In this document: one piece after another, positions 50,300 through 58,924 of the stretch
Layout of the letters: each line of letters starts with the position of its first letter
How positions within the stretch are numbered: the first letter of the stretch is position 1
From: Mariniflexile maritimum
Lineage (GTDB): Bacteria > Bacteroidota > Bacteroidia > Flavobacteriales > Flavobacteriaceae
Length of the DNA stretch: 64,000 bases
Direction of reading: 5' to 3'
Assembly (NCBI RefSeq): GCF_009746565.1
Contig: NZ_WRPN01000001.1
Span: 248,001-312,000 of the forward strand
The notes under the pieces: model-generated
What the model saw: the letters and a program-made list of their open reading frames with translations, nothing else
Told to the model about the DNA's origin: nothing
Database searches by the model: none
Program-made: the position numbers and the translations under genes

Positions 50300-51853
50300 A
50301 TGAAACTTTTTTCAAAAGAACAAATGTATGAAGGCGACAGGCTAACCGTAGAACGCCAGAATATTTCCTCGGTCGATTTAATGGAACGCGCCGGCGAACA
50401 AGTTTTTAATTGGATGCATTTGCGTTTGCAAGGTGCGCCGGTACCAATCCATATATTTTGCGGTATTGGCAACAATGGAGGCGATGGGCTGGTACTGGCC
50501 AGATACTTGATTTTAGATGGTTATAACGTAACTGTTTACATTGTAAATTGCAGCAACAAACGTTCGAAGGATTTTTTGGTGAATTATGAGCGCATTAAAG
50601 GCGTTTCAAAAAAATGGCCTACTTTATTAAGTTGTAAGGAGGATTTTCCTGAAATAAATAAGAACGACATTATTGTTGATGCTATTTTTGGCATTGGGCT
50701 TAACCGACCTGTGGACGCTTGGATAAAAGCCCTGTTTGTGCATTTTAAAAAATCAACAGCTTTTACTTTGTCCATCGACATACCTTCTGGATTAAGTACC
50801 GATACCATTCCTCATGATGAAGAAGGTGTTGTTTTGGCCGACTTCACATTAACTTTCGTAACACCAAAACTGGTATTCTTTTTACCCCAAACAGCCAAAT
50901 TTACCAAACAATGGGATGTGTTGGATATTGGTTTTGATGCCGAATATGTTCAAAACACAACAACCGAAGCCTCATTGATTGGAAAGCATGAAATACTGCC
51001 ACGATACCTGCCCAGGAACAAATTTGCCCACAAAGGGGAATTTGGCCATAGCCTAATTATAGGCGGCAGTTACGGTAAAATAGGTGCCGTAACATTGGCC
51101 AGTAAAGCGGCATTATCGGTTGGTGCGGGTTTGGTAACCGCCTATGTACCAAAATGTGGTTATATCCCTATACAAACGGCGTTTCCAGAAGCCATGGTTA
51201 TTACAGATGCTGATGAAGAAAAAATATCCCATATTTCTTTTGAAATCATACCCACCGTTATTGGTTTTGGCGTAGGTATGGGAACGCATTTAAAAACCAC
51301 TACTGCTTTTGAAGCGTTTTTAAAGCACAATAAAGTGCCGTTGGTTATTGATGCCGATGGCATTAACATGCTATCAAAAAACACCGCGCTTTTAAAACTT
51401 TTGCCAAAACTAACGGTGTTAACCCCACATCCTAAAGAGCTGGAACGGTTGATAGGCCGTTGGGAAAATGATTTTGATAAACTTGAAAAGGCAAAAAACT
51501 TTTCAAGAAAACACCAGTGCATCCTTGTTATAAAAGGCGCTAATACGATAACGGTTTTTGATGGCAAATTGTATATTAACACGACCGGAAACCCTGGCAT
51601 GGCGACCGCAGGAAGCGGCGATGTACTAACCGGACTTATTACAGGATTGATTTCACAAGGTTATGAACCACTTGATGCTGCTGTTTTTGGGGTGTATTTA
51701 CATGGAAAATCGGGTGATATGGCTTTGGAAGCTTATGGTTACCATAGCTTACTTGCCACCCATATTATAGACTATTTAGGCGATGCTTTTAAGGATTTAT
51801 TTTCGCAACCCGAACCCATACCAGCACATAATGCCGAGGATGAAAAACAATAA
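50300..51853 (+). CDS. Bifunctional NAD(P)H-hydrate epimerase / ADP-dependent dehydratase (Nnr)
   Basis: A 517-aa two-domain repair enzyme. The N-terminal epimerase domain (residues about 1-220) has the Asn/Asp pattern IHIFCGIGNNGGDGLVLARYL and DIIVDAIFGIGLNRPV. The C-terminal dehydratase domain (about 230-500) has GHSLIIGGSYGKIGAVTLASKAALSVGAGLV, LTPHPKELERLIG and NPGMATAGSGDVLTGLITGLISQGYEPLDAAVFGVYLHG. It converts hydrated NAD(P)H back to the normal form. It has the usual YjeF-like start (KLFSKEQMYEGDRLTVE). The gene stands alone and a hairpin follows. Confidence 0.93.
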   Translation: MKLFSKEQMYEGDRLTVERQNISSVDLMERAGEQVFNWMHLRLQGAPVPIHIFCGIGNNGGDGLVLARYLILDGYNVTVYIVNCSNKRSKDFLVNYERIKGVSKKWPTLLSCKEDFPEINKNDIIVDAIFGIGLNRPVDAWIKALFVHFKKSTAFTLSIDIPSGLSTDTIPHDEEGVVLADFTLTFVTPKLVFFLPQTAKFTKQWDVLDIGFDAEYVQNTTTEASLIGKHEILPRYLPRNKFAHKGEFGHSLIIGGSYGKIGAVTLASKAALSVGAGLVTAYVPKCGYIPIQTAFPEAMVITDADEEKISHISFEIIPTVIGFGVGMGTHLKTTTAFEAFLKHNKVPLVIDADGINMLSKNTALLKLLPKLTVLTPHPKELERLIGRWENDFDKLEKAKNFSRKHQCILVIKGANTITVFDGKLYINTTGNPGMATAGSGDVLTGLITGLISQGYEPLDAAVFGVYLHGKSGDMALEAYGYHSLLATHIIDYLGDAFKDLFSQPEPIPAHNAEDEKQ

Positions 51854-51857
51854 AAAA

Positions 51858-51896
51858 CCACGAATGCACAAATACTAAATATTCGTGTATTCGTGG
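51858..51896. terminator. CCACGAAT/ATTCGTGG hairpin between Nnr and the TlpA-like gene
   Basis: CCACGAAT (51858) pairs with ATTCGTGG (51889) with further complementarity inside, forming a stem-loop between convergent genes. The sequence belongs to a CCACGAATGCAC-type dispersed family that I remember from Bacteroidota. It may end both transcripts. Confidence 0.5.
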
Positions 51897-51928
51897 CTAA
51901 ACCGTAATTTTAGTAAATTCCGGAATCT

Positions 51929-52969
51929 TTAAATATTGAGTGATGTAAATAACGCTGTGAGGCTTGCATCCGAGGGGCGGGGCGCATCGGGTGTTACTAC
52001 ATTGCCGTTCGGATCGATTAAGATAAAACGTGGAATGCCTTTAATTTTATAATCCAATACAAATTGCGATTGCCAACCGTTGGGGGCAAATAACTGGATG
52101 CCCGTTAATTCTTTTTCGGCTATCATGGATTTCCAATTTTCCCGCGCTTTATCCCAAGAACCTCCGTGGCTTCTATCATCATCAATTGATAAACTAACAA
52201 AATGAATATTTTTGCCTTCATACTGTTTATCCAATGCTTTTAATGCGGGTATTTCTGCTTTACAGGGGCCACACCAAGTTGCCCAAACATCAACATATAC
52301 ATATTTTCCCTTTAAATCGGCTAATGAGGTTGTGCCTCCTTTGTAATTCTCATAACCTTCAAATGTTGGTGAGGGCTTGCCTTTTGCCAGTTCGGTTTTT
52401 AGTGCCACAGACTCCGCTAAATAATTCTTATAATAATTGAGCATGGGGTCGATATCCGTTTTTAACCGGTTGATGATGGAGGTGTCCACTTCTTTATGAG
52501 CCTCGTAGAATTCGGCCAATTTGTTTTTAATGTCGCCAAATTTAGTTTCCAATCCTTCCATATCCAAAGCACTTAAAGCATCCAAATCTAAAAGTTGCTC
52601 TTGCATGAGCATATTTTTTGCCAAAAAGTTACTGTGTTCTGCGCCAATTCCGGTGTATTTTATGGTTTCGTCAAACTGTTTGGTGTCTAGGGTCAGGTTG
52701 ATATCAAAGCCGTTTTTTAGGAAAAAATTAGAAGACTCGCTTCCGTCCGTAAAATTGTAAATACCAGTTTCTACTTTTAAGGTATCTTTAAAGGTGCCAT
52801 CAGGGTTTACTTTAATGGTTTTGGAATAGGTACGCGATCTAACCACGATTGAATCACTGGTTTGGTTGGTTATTTTGCCCGACAGCGTTACATAATCTTT
52901 CGGTTCATTGTTACAGGCAGCAAGGGCTAAAGCGGCAAGCAGTACTAGGGAGTTTCTCATTTTATTCAT
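51929..52969 (-). CDS. TlpA-like thioredoxin-fold lipoprotein with DUF4369-like N-terminal part
   Basis: A 346-aa exported lipoprotein. The signal MNKMRNSLVLLAALALAACNN places the acylated cysteine in LAAC. A beta-rich DUF4369-type region follows (YVTLSGKITNQTSDSIVVRSRTY), then a helical linker. The C-terminal thioredoxin fold has YVYVDVWATWCGPCKAEIPALKALDKQY, where CGPC is the active site. It is anchored to the membrane, facing the periplasm, and reduces or isomerises disulfides. The longer start at 52990 (a TTG) falls inside the promoter box, so an ATG at 52969 or 52960 is used. Confidence 0.88.
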   Translation of the reverse strand: MNKMRNSLVLLAALALAACNNEPKDYVTLSGKITNQTSDSIVVRSRTYSKTIKVNPDGTFKDTLKVETGIYNFTDGSESSNFFLKNGFDINLTLDTKQFDETIKYTGIGAEHSNFLAKNMLMQEQLLDLDALSALDMEGLETKFGDIKNKLAEFYEAHKEVDTSIINRLKTDIDPMLNYYKNYLAESVALKTELAKGKPSPTFEGYENYKGGTTSLADLKGKYVYVDVWATWCGPCKAEIPALKALDKQYEGKNIHFVSLSIDDDRSHGGSWDKARENWKSMIAEKELTGIQLFAPNGWQSQFVLDYKIKGIPRFILIDPNGNVVTPDAPRPSDASLTALFTSLNI

Positions 52970-52987
52970 TTCATTTTTTATTGGTTT

Positions 52988-52995
52988 CAAAAGTA
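52988..52995 (-). promoter_or_regulatory. Bacteroidota -7 box (TACTTTTG) for the TlpA-like gene
   Basis: Exact TAnnTTTG match on the minus strand. It overlaps the TTG that would extend the reading frame, which excludes that start. Confidence 0.55.
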
Positions 52996-53068
52996 AATAT
53001 TTAATAATTTTTCACATTGGATTTCTGTAAACATTAACATTTGATTAAAATTTAGATGGTAATTTTAA

Positions 53069-53938
53069 TTAAACGGCCAATTTGTTCAAGGTATAAACAA
53101 TAAGTTTTGCGACTGCCTGCGATGGATTTTCGCTAAAAGTACCATTGGCCCTGTTGGCAATAATGGCGTTTAGCGATACAGCATGGTGACCCAAAAGTTT
53201 TGAAAGCCCGTAAATAGCCGATGTTTCCATTTCAAGGTTTGTAATGCGCACTCCATCAAAATTAAAAGTGTCCATGTTATGGTTTAAGGTGGCATCGGCC
53301 AATGGCAAGCGCAATACCCTGCCTTGTGGTCCATAAAAACCGCCCGCCGTGGCCGTTAATCCTTTAAAAACAGATTCACTTTCCAATTTTTTTTGAAGTG
53401 TTTCACTGTTCTTTATAATAATGGGGCGTGCCTTGTTTGCCTGCCAATGGGTGTGTTTTATAAACGCATCTTCAATGGTAGGGTTGCTAACGGGGTTAAT
53501 TTGGTAAAAATGCAACATGCCGTTTAAATCGAGTCCATGCGTACTTAACACAAAGGCATCAACAGGGATGTCGCTTTGTAAGGAGCCGGAGGTGCCAATT
53601 CTAACAAATTCAATGCTTGTAATGCTTTTTTTAGGTTCTCTGGTCTCTAAATCGATATTGAAAAGGGCATCGAGTTCGTTGATTACGATATCGATGTTAT
53701 CAGGGCCAATACCGGTTGAAACGACCGAAATGCGTTTTCCTTTATAAACGCCCGTATGGGTTTTAAATTCCCGTTTTTGGGTCGTGAACTCGACGGTGTC
53801 AAAATGTTTCGATACTTTTTCAACGCGATCTTGGTCGCCCACCAAAATAATGGTTTCTGCAACATTTTCGGGTTTTAGGTTGAGGTGATAAACACTGCCA
53901 TCGGGGTTTAATATAAGTTCGGATGCTTTAATTGCCAT
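53069..53938 (-). CDS. Nucleoside phosphorylase (uridine phosphorylase-like)
   Basis: A 289-aa PNP/UDP-family enzyme. It has IILVGDQDRVEKVSKHFD and VSVVSTGIGPDNIDIVINELDALF (phosphate site). The segment FVRIGTSGSLQSDIPVDAFVLSTHGLDL follows, and VRITNLEMETSAIYGLSKLLG is the Glu/Met-Glu ribose-binding motif. It cleaves a nucleoside with phosphate for salvage; uridine is the closest guess. It is last in an operon with SUI1 and DUF1835 and overlaps the latter by 11 nt. Confidence 0.88.
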   Translation of the reverse strand: MAIKASELILNPDGSVYHLNLKPENVAETIILVGDQDRVEKVSKHFDTVEFTTQKREFKTHTGVYKGKRISVVSTGIGPDNIDIVINELDALFNIDLETREPKKSITSIEFVRIGTSGSLQSDIPVDAFVLSTHGLDLNGMLHFYQINPVSNPTIEDAFIKHTHWQANKARPIIIKNSETLQKKLESESVFKGLTATAGGFYGPQGRVLRLPLADATLNHNMDTFNFDGVRITNLEMETSAIYGLSKLLGHHAVSLNAIIANRANGTFSENPSQAVAKLIVYTLNKLAV

Positions 53939-54869
53939 GTCGTACTGTTTTTACAAGTTTGTTTAATTTTTTATTGAATTGAAAATCGAATTTATGCACG
54001 CCACCAAATACCATTCTATTGTCAATTTCATAAGCAAAATTATGTTGGCCTAATAAGGCTTCATGTCCTTTTCTGTTCAATTTGATGCTGGTTGCATTGA
54101 CATCAAAAAAAATAGTCAGTTTTTCAATGATTCTAAGCAATTGCAAATCACTATAACCATAATAGCCTTGGTAATTTAATGCATAGCCCAACAAATGGTT
54201 TTTTGTTTTAATGGCGTTATCCCTAACAATTTCCAAAATATTCCGTTCCATAACGTTTAGGCCATCCTTTGTTTCCGGAAAACGTTCTAAATGGGCTTTT
54301 AGGCAGTTGCTTAAATACTCAAACGATGAAGGTTCCACAATATAAGGTTTTAACAAATTATGGTCTTTTCCGCAGTAAATGTTCCAAACCGAAATGGCTA
54401 GATCTACATCTTCGGGCTTTAATGTTATTTTATCCCTATAAAGTTTTAAAAGTTCTCCCGAATTAAGTTCAGACAAGCCTTTTAGGTTTTTGCTCCTATC
54501 TACCCTGCCACTGCAAACTAGGTAGAGGGGAAGCACGATTTTTTTTTGGTGAAGTAAGCTAATTACCGCCAGCATGTTGATGTGGCAAAACAAATCGAAT
54601 TCAAACCAAAGAACAATTTCCGAATATTTTTCAGGATGGTTTAGTTTGTCCAATTCCTCATGGATCATCGAAATTTCCAGATCGACATCATAAAAATCGC
54701 TAAAGAAGGTTTTTCTGAGTTCTAAAAATTCTTCAGAATAAACCTGTTCTACGGTAGGGCCTTCACACAACATTTCTTGCCATGATAGTATATCGCCTTT
54801 AATGTTCAATTCACTTAAATAAGTGCTTAAAACGGCTCCATTTGTAATATGTAGCGGAAGTTTTGCCAT
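53928..54869 (-). CDS. DUF1835 domain protein
   Basis: A 313-aa protein whose first 100 residues are the DUF1835 domain: LHITNGAVLSTYLSELNIKGDILSWQEMLCEGP, then EIVLWFEFDLFCHINMLAVISLL. The remainder holds HAS-type helical sequence (LIKPYIVEPSSFEYLSNCLKAHLERFPET). DUF1835 proteins are of unknown role, sometimes next to kinases or sigma factors. It is the middle gene of a three-gene operon, overlapping the phosphorylase by 11 nt and lying 3 nt after SUI1. Confidence 0.82.
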   Translation of the reverse strand: MAKLPLHITNGAVLSTYLSELNIKGDILSWQEMLCEGPTVEQVYSEEFLELRKTFFSDFYDVDLEISMIHEELDKLNHPEKYSEIVLWFEFDLFCHINMLAVISLLHQKKIVLPLYLVCSGRVDRSKNLKGLSELNSGELLKLYRDKITLKPEDVDLAISVWNIYCGKDHNLLKPYIVEPSSFEYLSNCLKAHLERFPETKDGLNVMERNILEIVRDNAIKTKNHLLGYALNYQGYYGYSDLQLLRIIEKLTIFFDVNATSIKLNRKGHEALLGQHNFAYEIDNRMVFGGVHKFDFQFNKKLNKLVKTVRHGN

Positions 54870-54872
54870 AAA

Positions 54873-55202
54873 TTAACCTCCAACGCGTTTCACGTTGAAG
54901 CCCTTATCTTTTAGCATTTTCATTATTTTATCGCGATAATCGCCTTGAATTATTATTTTATCGTCCTTAAAACTGCCACCCACGCTCAGGGTTGTTTTTA
55001 TGTCTTTTGCCAATAGTTTAAAATCCTCGGTGGCACCTGTGTAGCCTTCAAGAATGGTAATGGGTTTGCCCTTGCGTTTTTCGTATTTGCAAATAATGGG
55101 TTCGTTTTGCATCCAAATTTCGGAGGCTTTTTCTAAATTTTCGGTTGTTTCTTCCCGAACATGGTCTGGAAATAAATTTTTTAGTTGGTCTTGTAAATCC
55201 AT
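54873..55202 (-). CDS. SUI1/YciH family translation factor
   Basis: A 109-aa eIF1/SUI1-like protein. The fold's core is visible: IICKYEKRKGKPITILEGYTGATEDFKLLAKDIKTTLSVGGSFKDDKIIIQGDYRDKIMKMLKDKGFNVKRVGG. Bacterial members (YciH) are thought to check initiation codons on the 30S subunit. First gene of the operon with DUF1835 and the phosphorylase. An inverted repeat (55228-55270) sits 26 nt upstream. Confidence 0.92.
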   Translation of the reverse strand: MDLQDQLKNLFPDHVREETTENLEKASEIWMQNEPIICKYEKRKGKPITILEGYTGATEDFKLLAKDIKTTLSVGGSFKDDKIIIQGDYRDKIMKMLKDKGFNVKRVGG

Positions 55203-55227
55203 TTTTTTAGTATTCAGTCTCAGTTTT

Positions 55228-55270
55228 GGTCGCCGTAACGTTTAAATGGAATAAACAAAAAACGGCGACC
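55228..55270. repeat. Nine-base inverted repeat GGTCGCCGT ... ACGGCGACC
   Basis: The two arms lie 25 nt apart, between the SUI1 start and the end of the oxygenase gene. The long AT-rich loop is unusual for a terminator. It could end the oxygenase transcript or form a leader structure for SUI1. Confidence 0.5.
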
Positions 55271-55276
55271 GGAAAC

Positions 55277-56227
55277 TTATTTCTTTATCAACCCCAGTTC
55301 AATCAAACGTTCAGTTAAAAATTCGCCCGCCGTAATGTTTTCAAAGGCTTTTGGGTTGTTTTCATCAATGCAGGCCTCTAAAACATCCAGTTTCATATCG
55401 CTAATGGGGTGCATAAAAAACGGTATGGAATAGCGCGATGTGCCCCAAAGCTCGCGCGGTGGATTGATAACCCGGTGTATGGTAGATTTTAACTTGTTGT
55501 TGGTATGCCTTGAGAGCATGTCGCCCACGTTAATCATCAATTCGTCTGGTTCGGCAATGGCATCAATCCATTCGCCTTTATGGTTTTGCACTTGCAGCCC
55601 ACGCCCTTGGGCACCCATAAGAAGGGTTATTAAATTAATGTCGCCATGGGCTGCGGCGCGCACGGCATCTTTAGGTTCTTCGGTGATGGGTGGGTAGTGT
55701 ATGGGGCGCAAAATAGAGTTGCCGTTATGGATGTAATTATCAAAATAGGTTTCTTCCAGACCTAAATATAGGGCTAGGGCACGCAGTACATATTTTGCTG
55801 TTTTTTCCAACATTTTATAGGCTTCCTTTCCGGCTTCATTAAATTCGGGCAGTTCTTTAACCACCACGTTTTTAGGATATTCGGCTTCTAGTTTTGGGTT
55901 GTTTTCAACATACTGCCCAAAATGCCAAAATTCCTTTAAATCGCCTTCTTTCTTGCCTTTTGCGCTTTCCTTTCCAAAGGATACATAACCACGTTGGCCG
56001 CCAATTCCGGGAATTTCATAGTGTTGTTTCGTTTCAACGGGCAAACTGAAAAATTTTTTCACTTCCGAATAGAGCTTTTCAACAAGGGCATCATTTAAAA
56101 AATGGCCTTTTAACGCTACAAACCCAATGTCTTCGTAAGCCTTTCCTATGGCGTTTACAAATTGTTGCTTTTTTTGGGCATCTCCCGAGATAAAATCGGT
56201 TAAATCTACGCTTGGTATTACAGTCAT
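55277..56227 (-). CDS. 2OG-Fe(II) oxygenase, isopenicillin-N-synthase family
   Basis: A 316-aa oxygenase of the plant-type DIOX/IPNS family. The start used is MTVIPSVDLTDFISGD; a longer frame from 56275 does not match. GIGGQRGYVSFGKESAKG is near the N-terminus. The iron ligands are in AAAHGDINLITLLMGAQGRGLQVQ (His-Asp) and LKSTIHRVI (distal His), and the RYSIPFFMHP region holds the 2-oxoglutarate Arg. These proteins hydroxylate small molecules; the substrate is not identifiable. It stands alone. Confidence 0.9.
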   Translation of the reverse strand: MTVIPSVDLTDFISGDAQKKQQFVNAIGKAYEDIGFVALKGHFLNDALVEKLYSEVKKFFSLPVETKQHYEIPGIGGQRGYVSFGKESAKGKKEGDLKEFWHFGQYVENNPKLEAEYPKNVVVKELPEFNEAGKEAYKMLEKTAKYVLRALALYLGLEETYFDNYIHNGNSILRPIHYPPITEEPKDAVRAAAHGDINLITLLMGAQGRGLQVQNHKGEWIDAIAEPDELMINVGDMLSRHTNNKLKSTIHRVINPPRELWGTSRYSIPFFMHPISDMKLDVLEACIDENNPKAFENITAGEFLTERLIELGLIKK

Positions 56228-56330
56228 GATGCTTAATTTAGGATGTTGTTTAACAAATGTACAAAAACAATGCAAATGAATGTGCTAAAGCCATGGCAAC
56301 AACCCATAAATTCGACGGAAAAAAATTGTT

Positions 56331-57452
56331 TTATTTTAGGCTTTTTCGGAATGTTTTTCTACGTCTGAAAACAATTGGGTCGAAATGTTTCCAAATTTGA
56401 TGAATGGCGTAGTTATCTTCCAATTCTGGAGTTCTAATGCAGGTTTCTATGCCTTTTTCTTTAAAAGTATGGTAGTATTCATTAAAAATAAGGGCATGAA
56501 CCCCTTTGTTTTGGTAGTCGGGATGGATGCCAATTAAATAAAAGATAACCTCCTTACTGTGTTTTTTGGCATGCAGGATGTGCCTAAAGCCAAAAGGGAA
56601 TAATTTGCCGTTTATTTTTTGCAATGCTTTGGAAAACGCGGGCATTACAATTGCGAAGCCTATAAGATGGTCGTCTTTATCTACTATAAATTTAATATAT
56701 TCAGGGTTTATGAAACTTATAAACTTCTTTTTGAAATAGGCTTTTTGAAGTTCGGTAATGGCCACAAAAGAAGATAGGGATGCGTAACTTTCGTTAAATA
56801 AATCGAACATCTTATCTACATAAGGCATTACTTGCGAAGTTTTGGTGAATTTTAAAGCCTTTAGCTGGTAGCGCTTTTTTATGAGTTCTTGGGCTTTAAA
56901 AAAGAATTCCGGTTTAACGTTTGCAAAAGGGAACTTGCTCTCGGAGTAGGATTTTTCAAAAACATAATTTGCCGCTTCGTAATGTTTTACATAATACGGA
57001 TGGTTGTACCAGGTAACCATAGGCGCAATGGCATCGAAGCCTTCGGTAATAACGCCAACCTTATCGAGGTTTGAAAAGCCCACAGGGCCTTCAACATATT
57101 CCAAATGGTGCTGTTTGCCAATGGTTTCAACCTTGTTTAAAAGCGCTTTTGAAACCTCTAAATCGTCAATAAAATCGAACCAACCAAAACGCATTTTTTT
57201 TAAGCTCTGGTTTTTAACTTCCAGCCAATTGATAATGGCCGCCACCCGACCCACAACTTCACCATTTTTATAGGCCAAGAATAAGGTGGCATCGGCATCA
57301 TTAAAAACCGGGTTTTCAGTTTTATTGAAGGTTTTAAGTTCTTCACTAATAATAGGCGGGACCCAATATTTTGAGCCTTTATATAGTTGGAATGGAAATT
57401 TAACAAAGGCTTTTAAATCGCTTTTTGTTTTTACTTCTTTTATTGAAATCAT
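56331..57452 (-). CDS. GNAT-superfamily N-acetyltransferase-like protein (long form)
   Basis: A 373-aa protein with the long two-domain layout seen in many Bacteroidota: ISIKEVKTKSDLKAFVKFPFQLYKGSKYWVPPI at the start, VGRVAAIINWLEVK, and a C-terminal acetyl-CoA-binding part LIGIHPDYQNKGVHALIFNEYYHTFKEKGIETC (QxxGxG/A-like). Role unknown. It begins 20 nt after the outer-membrane protein gene at 57473, so the two share transcription. Confidence 0.83.
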   Translation of the reverse strand: MISIKEVKTKSDLKAFVKFPFQLYKGSKYWVPPIISEELKTFNKTENPVFNDADATLFLAYKNGEVVGRVAAIINWLEVKNQSLKKMRFGWFDFIDDLEVSKALLNKVETIGKQHHLEYVEGPVGFSNLDKVGVITEGFDAIAPMVTWYNHPYYVKHYEAANYVFEKSYSESKFPFANVKPEFFFKAQELIKKRYQLKALKFTKTSQVMPYVDKMFDLFNESYASLSSFVAITELQKAYFKKKFISFINPEYIKFIVDKDDHLIGFAIVMPAFSKALQKINGKLFPFGFRHILHAKKHSKEVIFYLIGIHPDYQNKGVHALIFNEYYHTFKEKGIETCIRTPELEDNYAIHQIWKHFDPIVFRRRKTFRKSLK

Positions 57453-57472
57453 TAGGTGGCGGTGGTCAAAGT

Positions 57473-58465
57473 TTAGTTGAAATCTTGGTTTTTTCTTTTG
57501 TGTTTTTTATTGTATTCCTCTATAACATCGGTTGTTTTTGATTTGTTTTTTCTTCTTTCGCCTTCATCTTTCGCTGATGTGCCGTTATCTATTTCCTTGT
57601 CCTTGTGAAAATCCAATCGGTACGACATGCCAAAATTAACACTAAAAACCGAAGGGGTATCTTTGGTGTTGAAGGTTGCCGCCGTATCTAACTGAAAATT
57701 TTTGGTCCATAAATAGGCCCCTCCAAACCGAAACAGATTATCGGCATAAAAATCGCTTTTTATCCCTTGGGTTTCGCCAAAAACAACCCATTTGGGGTTA
57801 AAGGCATGGGTTAACGTGAGTATGTACTGGAAATCGGACTGGTCGGTGCCAATTCTATCTTTAATTAAATTCATTACAAACACCCAACCGCCATTAAAAT
57901 TATGTTGTGTGGCTAGCATTACCTTAGGGCTGAACCCTTCAACGGTAGGTGCTACAAAAGGATTGTTTTTTGTGTCGTAATTAGCACCTGCATATATTGA
58001 TACAGCGGGAATTAAGGTTTTCCACTTAAACTGATGGTTCGCTTTCCAACTGTATAAGTTGGGTTTGTCATCGGCGTTTTTATAGGGATCGAAAATTAAA
58101 TATTTTGCACCAACGGTTAGGTATTTAAAGTTTGTGCGTTTATCTTCGGCCGTAATACCCGTGGTGAAGGTTTTGGTGTCATTTTGGAAAGTGCCTTCTA
58201 CATTCACCTCCAATTCTTCCAGTAACAATCCGTAACGAGCCGCAAAATCGACACCCAAACCATCTATCTTATAAGTGGTGGCGGGGGTTCTTTTTTCACT
58301 AATGTAATAAGGCCCCAGCTCAAATTGCACAACGTTGGTGCCAACTGAAAACGCGCTTCTGGATACACCCGGCCTGTTGGAATTAATAACGTCGGTGTAT
58401 TGTGCAAAAACGCCTGTGGTTAATAACGAGGCGAAAAAAAACAGGGTAGGTTTTAGGGAGTTCAT
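57473..58465 (-). CDS. Outer-membrane beta-barrel protein (Phenol_MetA_deg/transporter type)
   Basis: A 330-aa exported protein. The signal peptide is NSLKPTLFFFASLLTTGVFAQ. The body alternates short beta strands with aromatic ends: NRPGVSRSAFSVGTNVVQFELGPYYISEKR, VGAKYLIFDPYKNADDKPNLYSW, WVFVMNLIKDRIGTDQSDFQYILTLTHAF, ending FSVNFGMSYRLDFHKDKE and a charged tail. It matches the MetA-type outer-membrane family used for small-molecule passage, though substrates are rarely known. A TATATTTG box lies 71 nt upstream, divergent from the DUF4834 gene. Confidence 0.83.
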   Translation of the reverse strand: MNSLKPTLFFFASLLTTGVFAQYTDVINSNRPGVSRSAFSVGTNVVQFELGPYYISEKRTPATTYKIDGLGVDFAARYGLLLEELEVNVEGTFQNDTKTFTTGITAEDKRTNFKYLTVGAKYLIFDPYKNADDKPNLYSWKANHQFKWKTLIPAVSIYAGANYDTKNNPFVAPTVEGFSPKVMLATQHNFNGGWVFVMNLIKDRIGTDQSDFQYILTLTHAFNPKWVVFGETQGIKSDFYADNLFRFGGAYLWTKNFQLDTAATFNTKDTPSVFSVNFGMSYRLDFHKDKEIDNGTSAKDEGERRKNKSKTTDVIEEYNKKHKRKNQDFN

Positions 58466-58535
58466 AGTCTTGTTTTTTGTTATTGTAAATCATTTAGTAT
58501 TCACAAATGCATAAAAATAGCGTGTTAAGGCGTTT

Positions 58536-58543
58536 CAAATATA
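58536..58543 (-). promoter_or_regulatory. Bacteroidota -7 box (TATATTTG) for the outer-membrane protein
   Basis: Exact TAnnTTTG match on the minus strand, 71 nt before the ATG. Confidence 0.5.
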
Positions 58544-58597
58544 GATATTTTATCGTTTTTTTATAGGTTTTCAAGGTTTTTTAAACATATAGAATTG

Positions 58598-58605
58598 TAT
58601 TTTTG
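58598..58605 (+). promoter_or_regulatory. Bacteroidota -7 box (TATTTTTG) for the DUF4834-YfhO operon
   Basis: Exact TAnnTTTG match 17 nt before the ATG at 58622. It overlaps the TTG at 58595 that would give a longer frame, so that start is not used. Confidence 0.55.
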
Positions 58606-58621
58606 CATAAAATTATTGTTT

Positions 58622-58894
58622 ATGTTACAACAAGCATCTGTAACTGGTTTTTTTAGAACGTTGTTGATTATACTCCTAATTTATTATGGAGTTAAAATTC
58701 TATCACGACTTTTTGCACCGTTACTTATTAAGTTTATTGCGAAAAAGGCCGAGGAAAAATTTGGTCAGTTTCAACAACGTCCCCATCAAGAAGTGCCAAA
58801 AAAAGAAGGCGAGGTTACTATTGATAAAATTCCAAATACAAAAACTTCAAATAAAGATGTGGGCGAATATGTGGATTACGAAGAAATTGACTAA
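58622..58894 (+). CDS. DUF4834 family small membrane protein
   Basis: A 90-aa protein. One hydrophobic segment (GFFRTLLIILLIYYGVKILSRLFAPLLI) lies at the N-terminus, then a basic amphipathic stretch (KKAEEKFGQFQQRPHQ), then an acidic end. DUF4834 is a Flavobacteriia family of unknown role, often found directly before YfhO, as here (30 nt). It may be a small partner of the YfhO protein. Confidence 0.85.
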   Translation: MLQQASVTGFFRTLLIILLIYYGVKILSRLFAPLLIKFIAKKAEEKFGQFQQRPHQEVPKKEGEVTIDKIPNTKTSNKDVGEYVDYEEID

Positions 58895-58924
58895 TTTTCG
58901 CAATCATTGTTTTAAAACCGTTCC

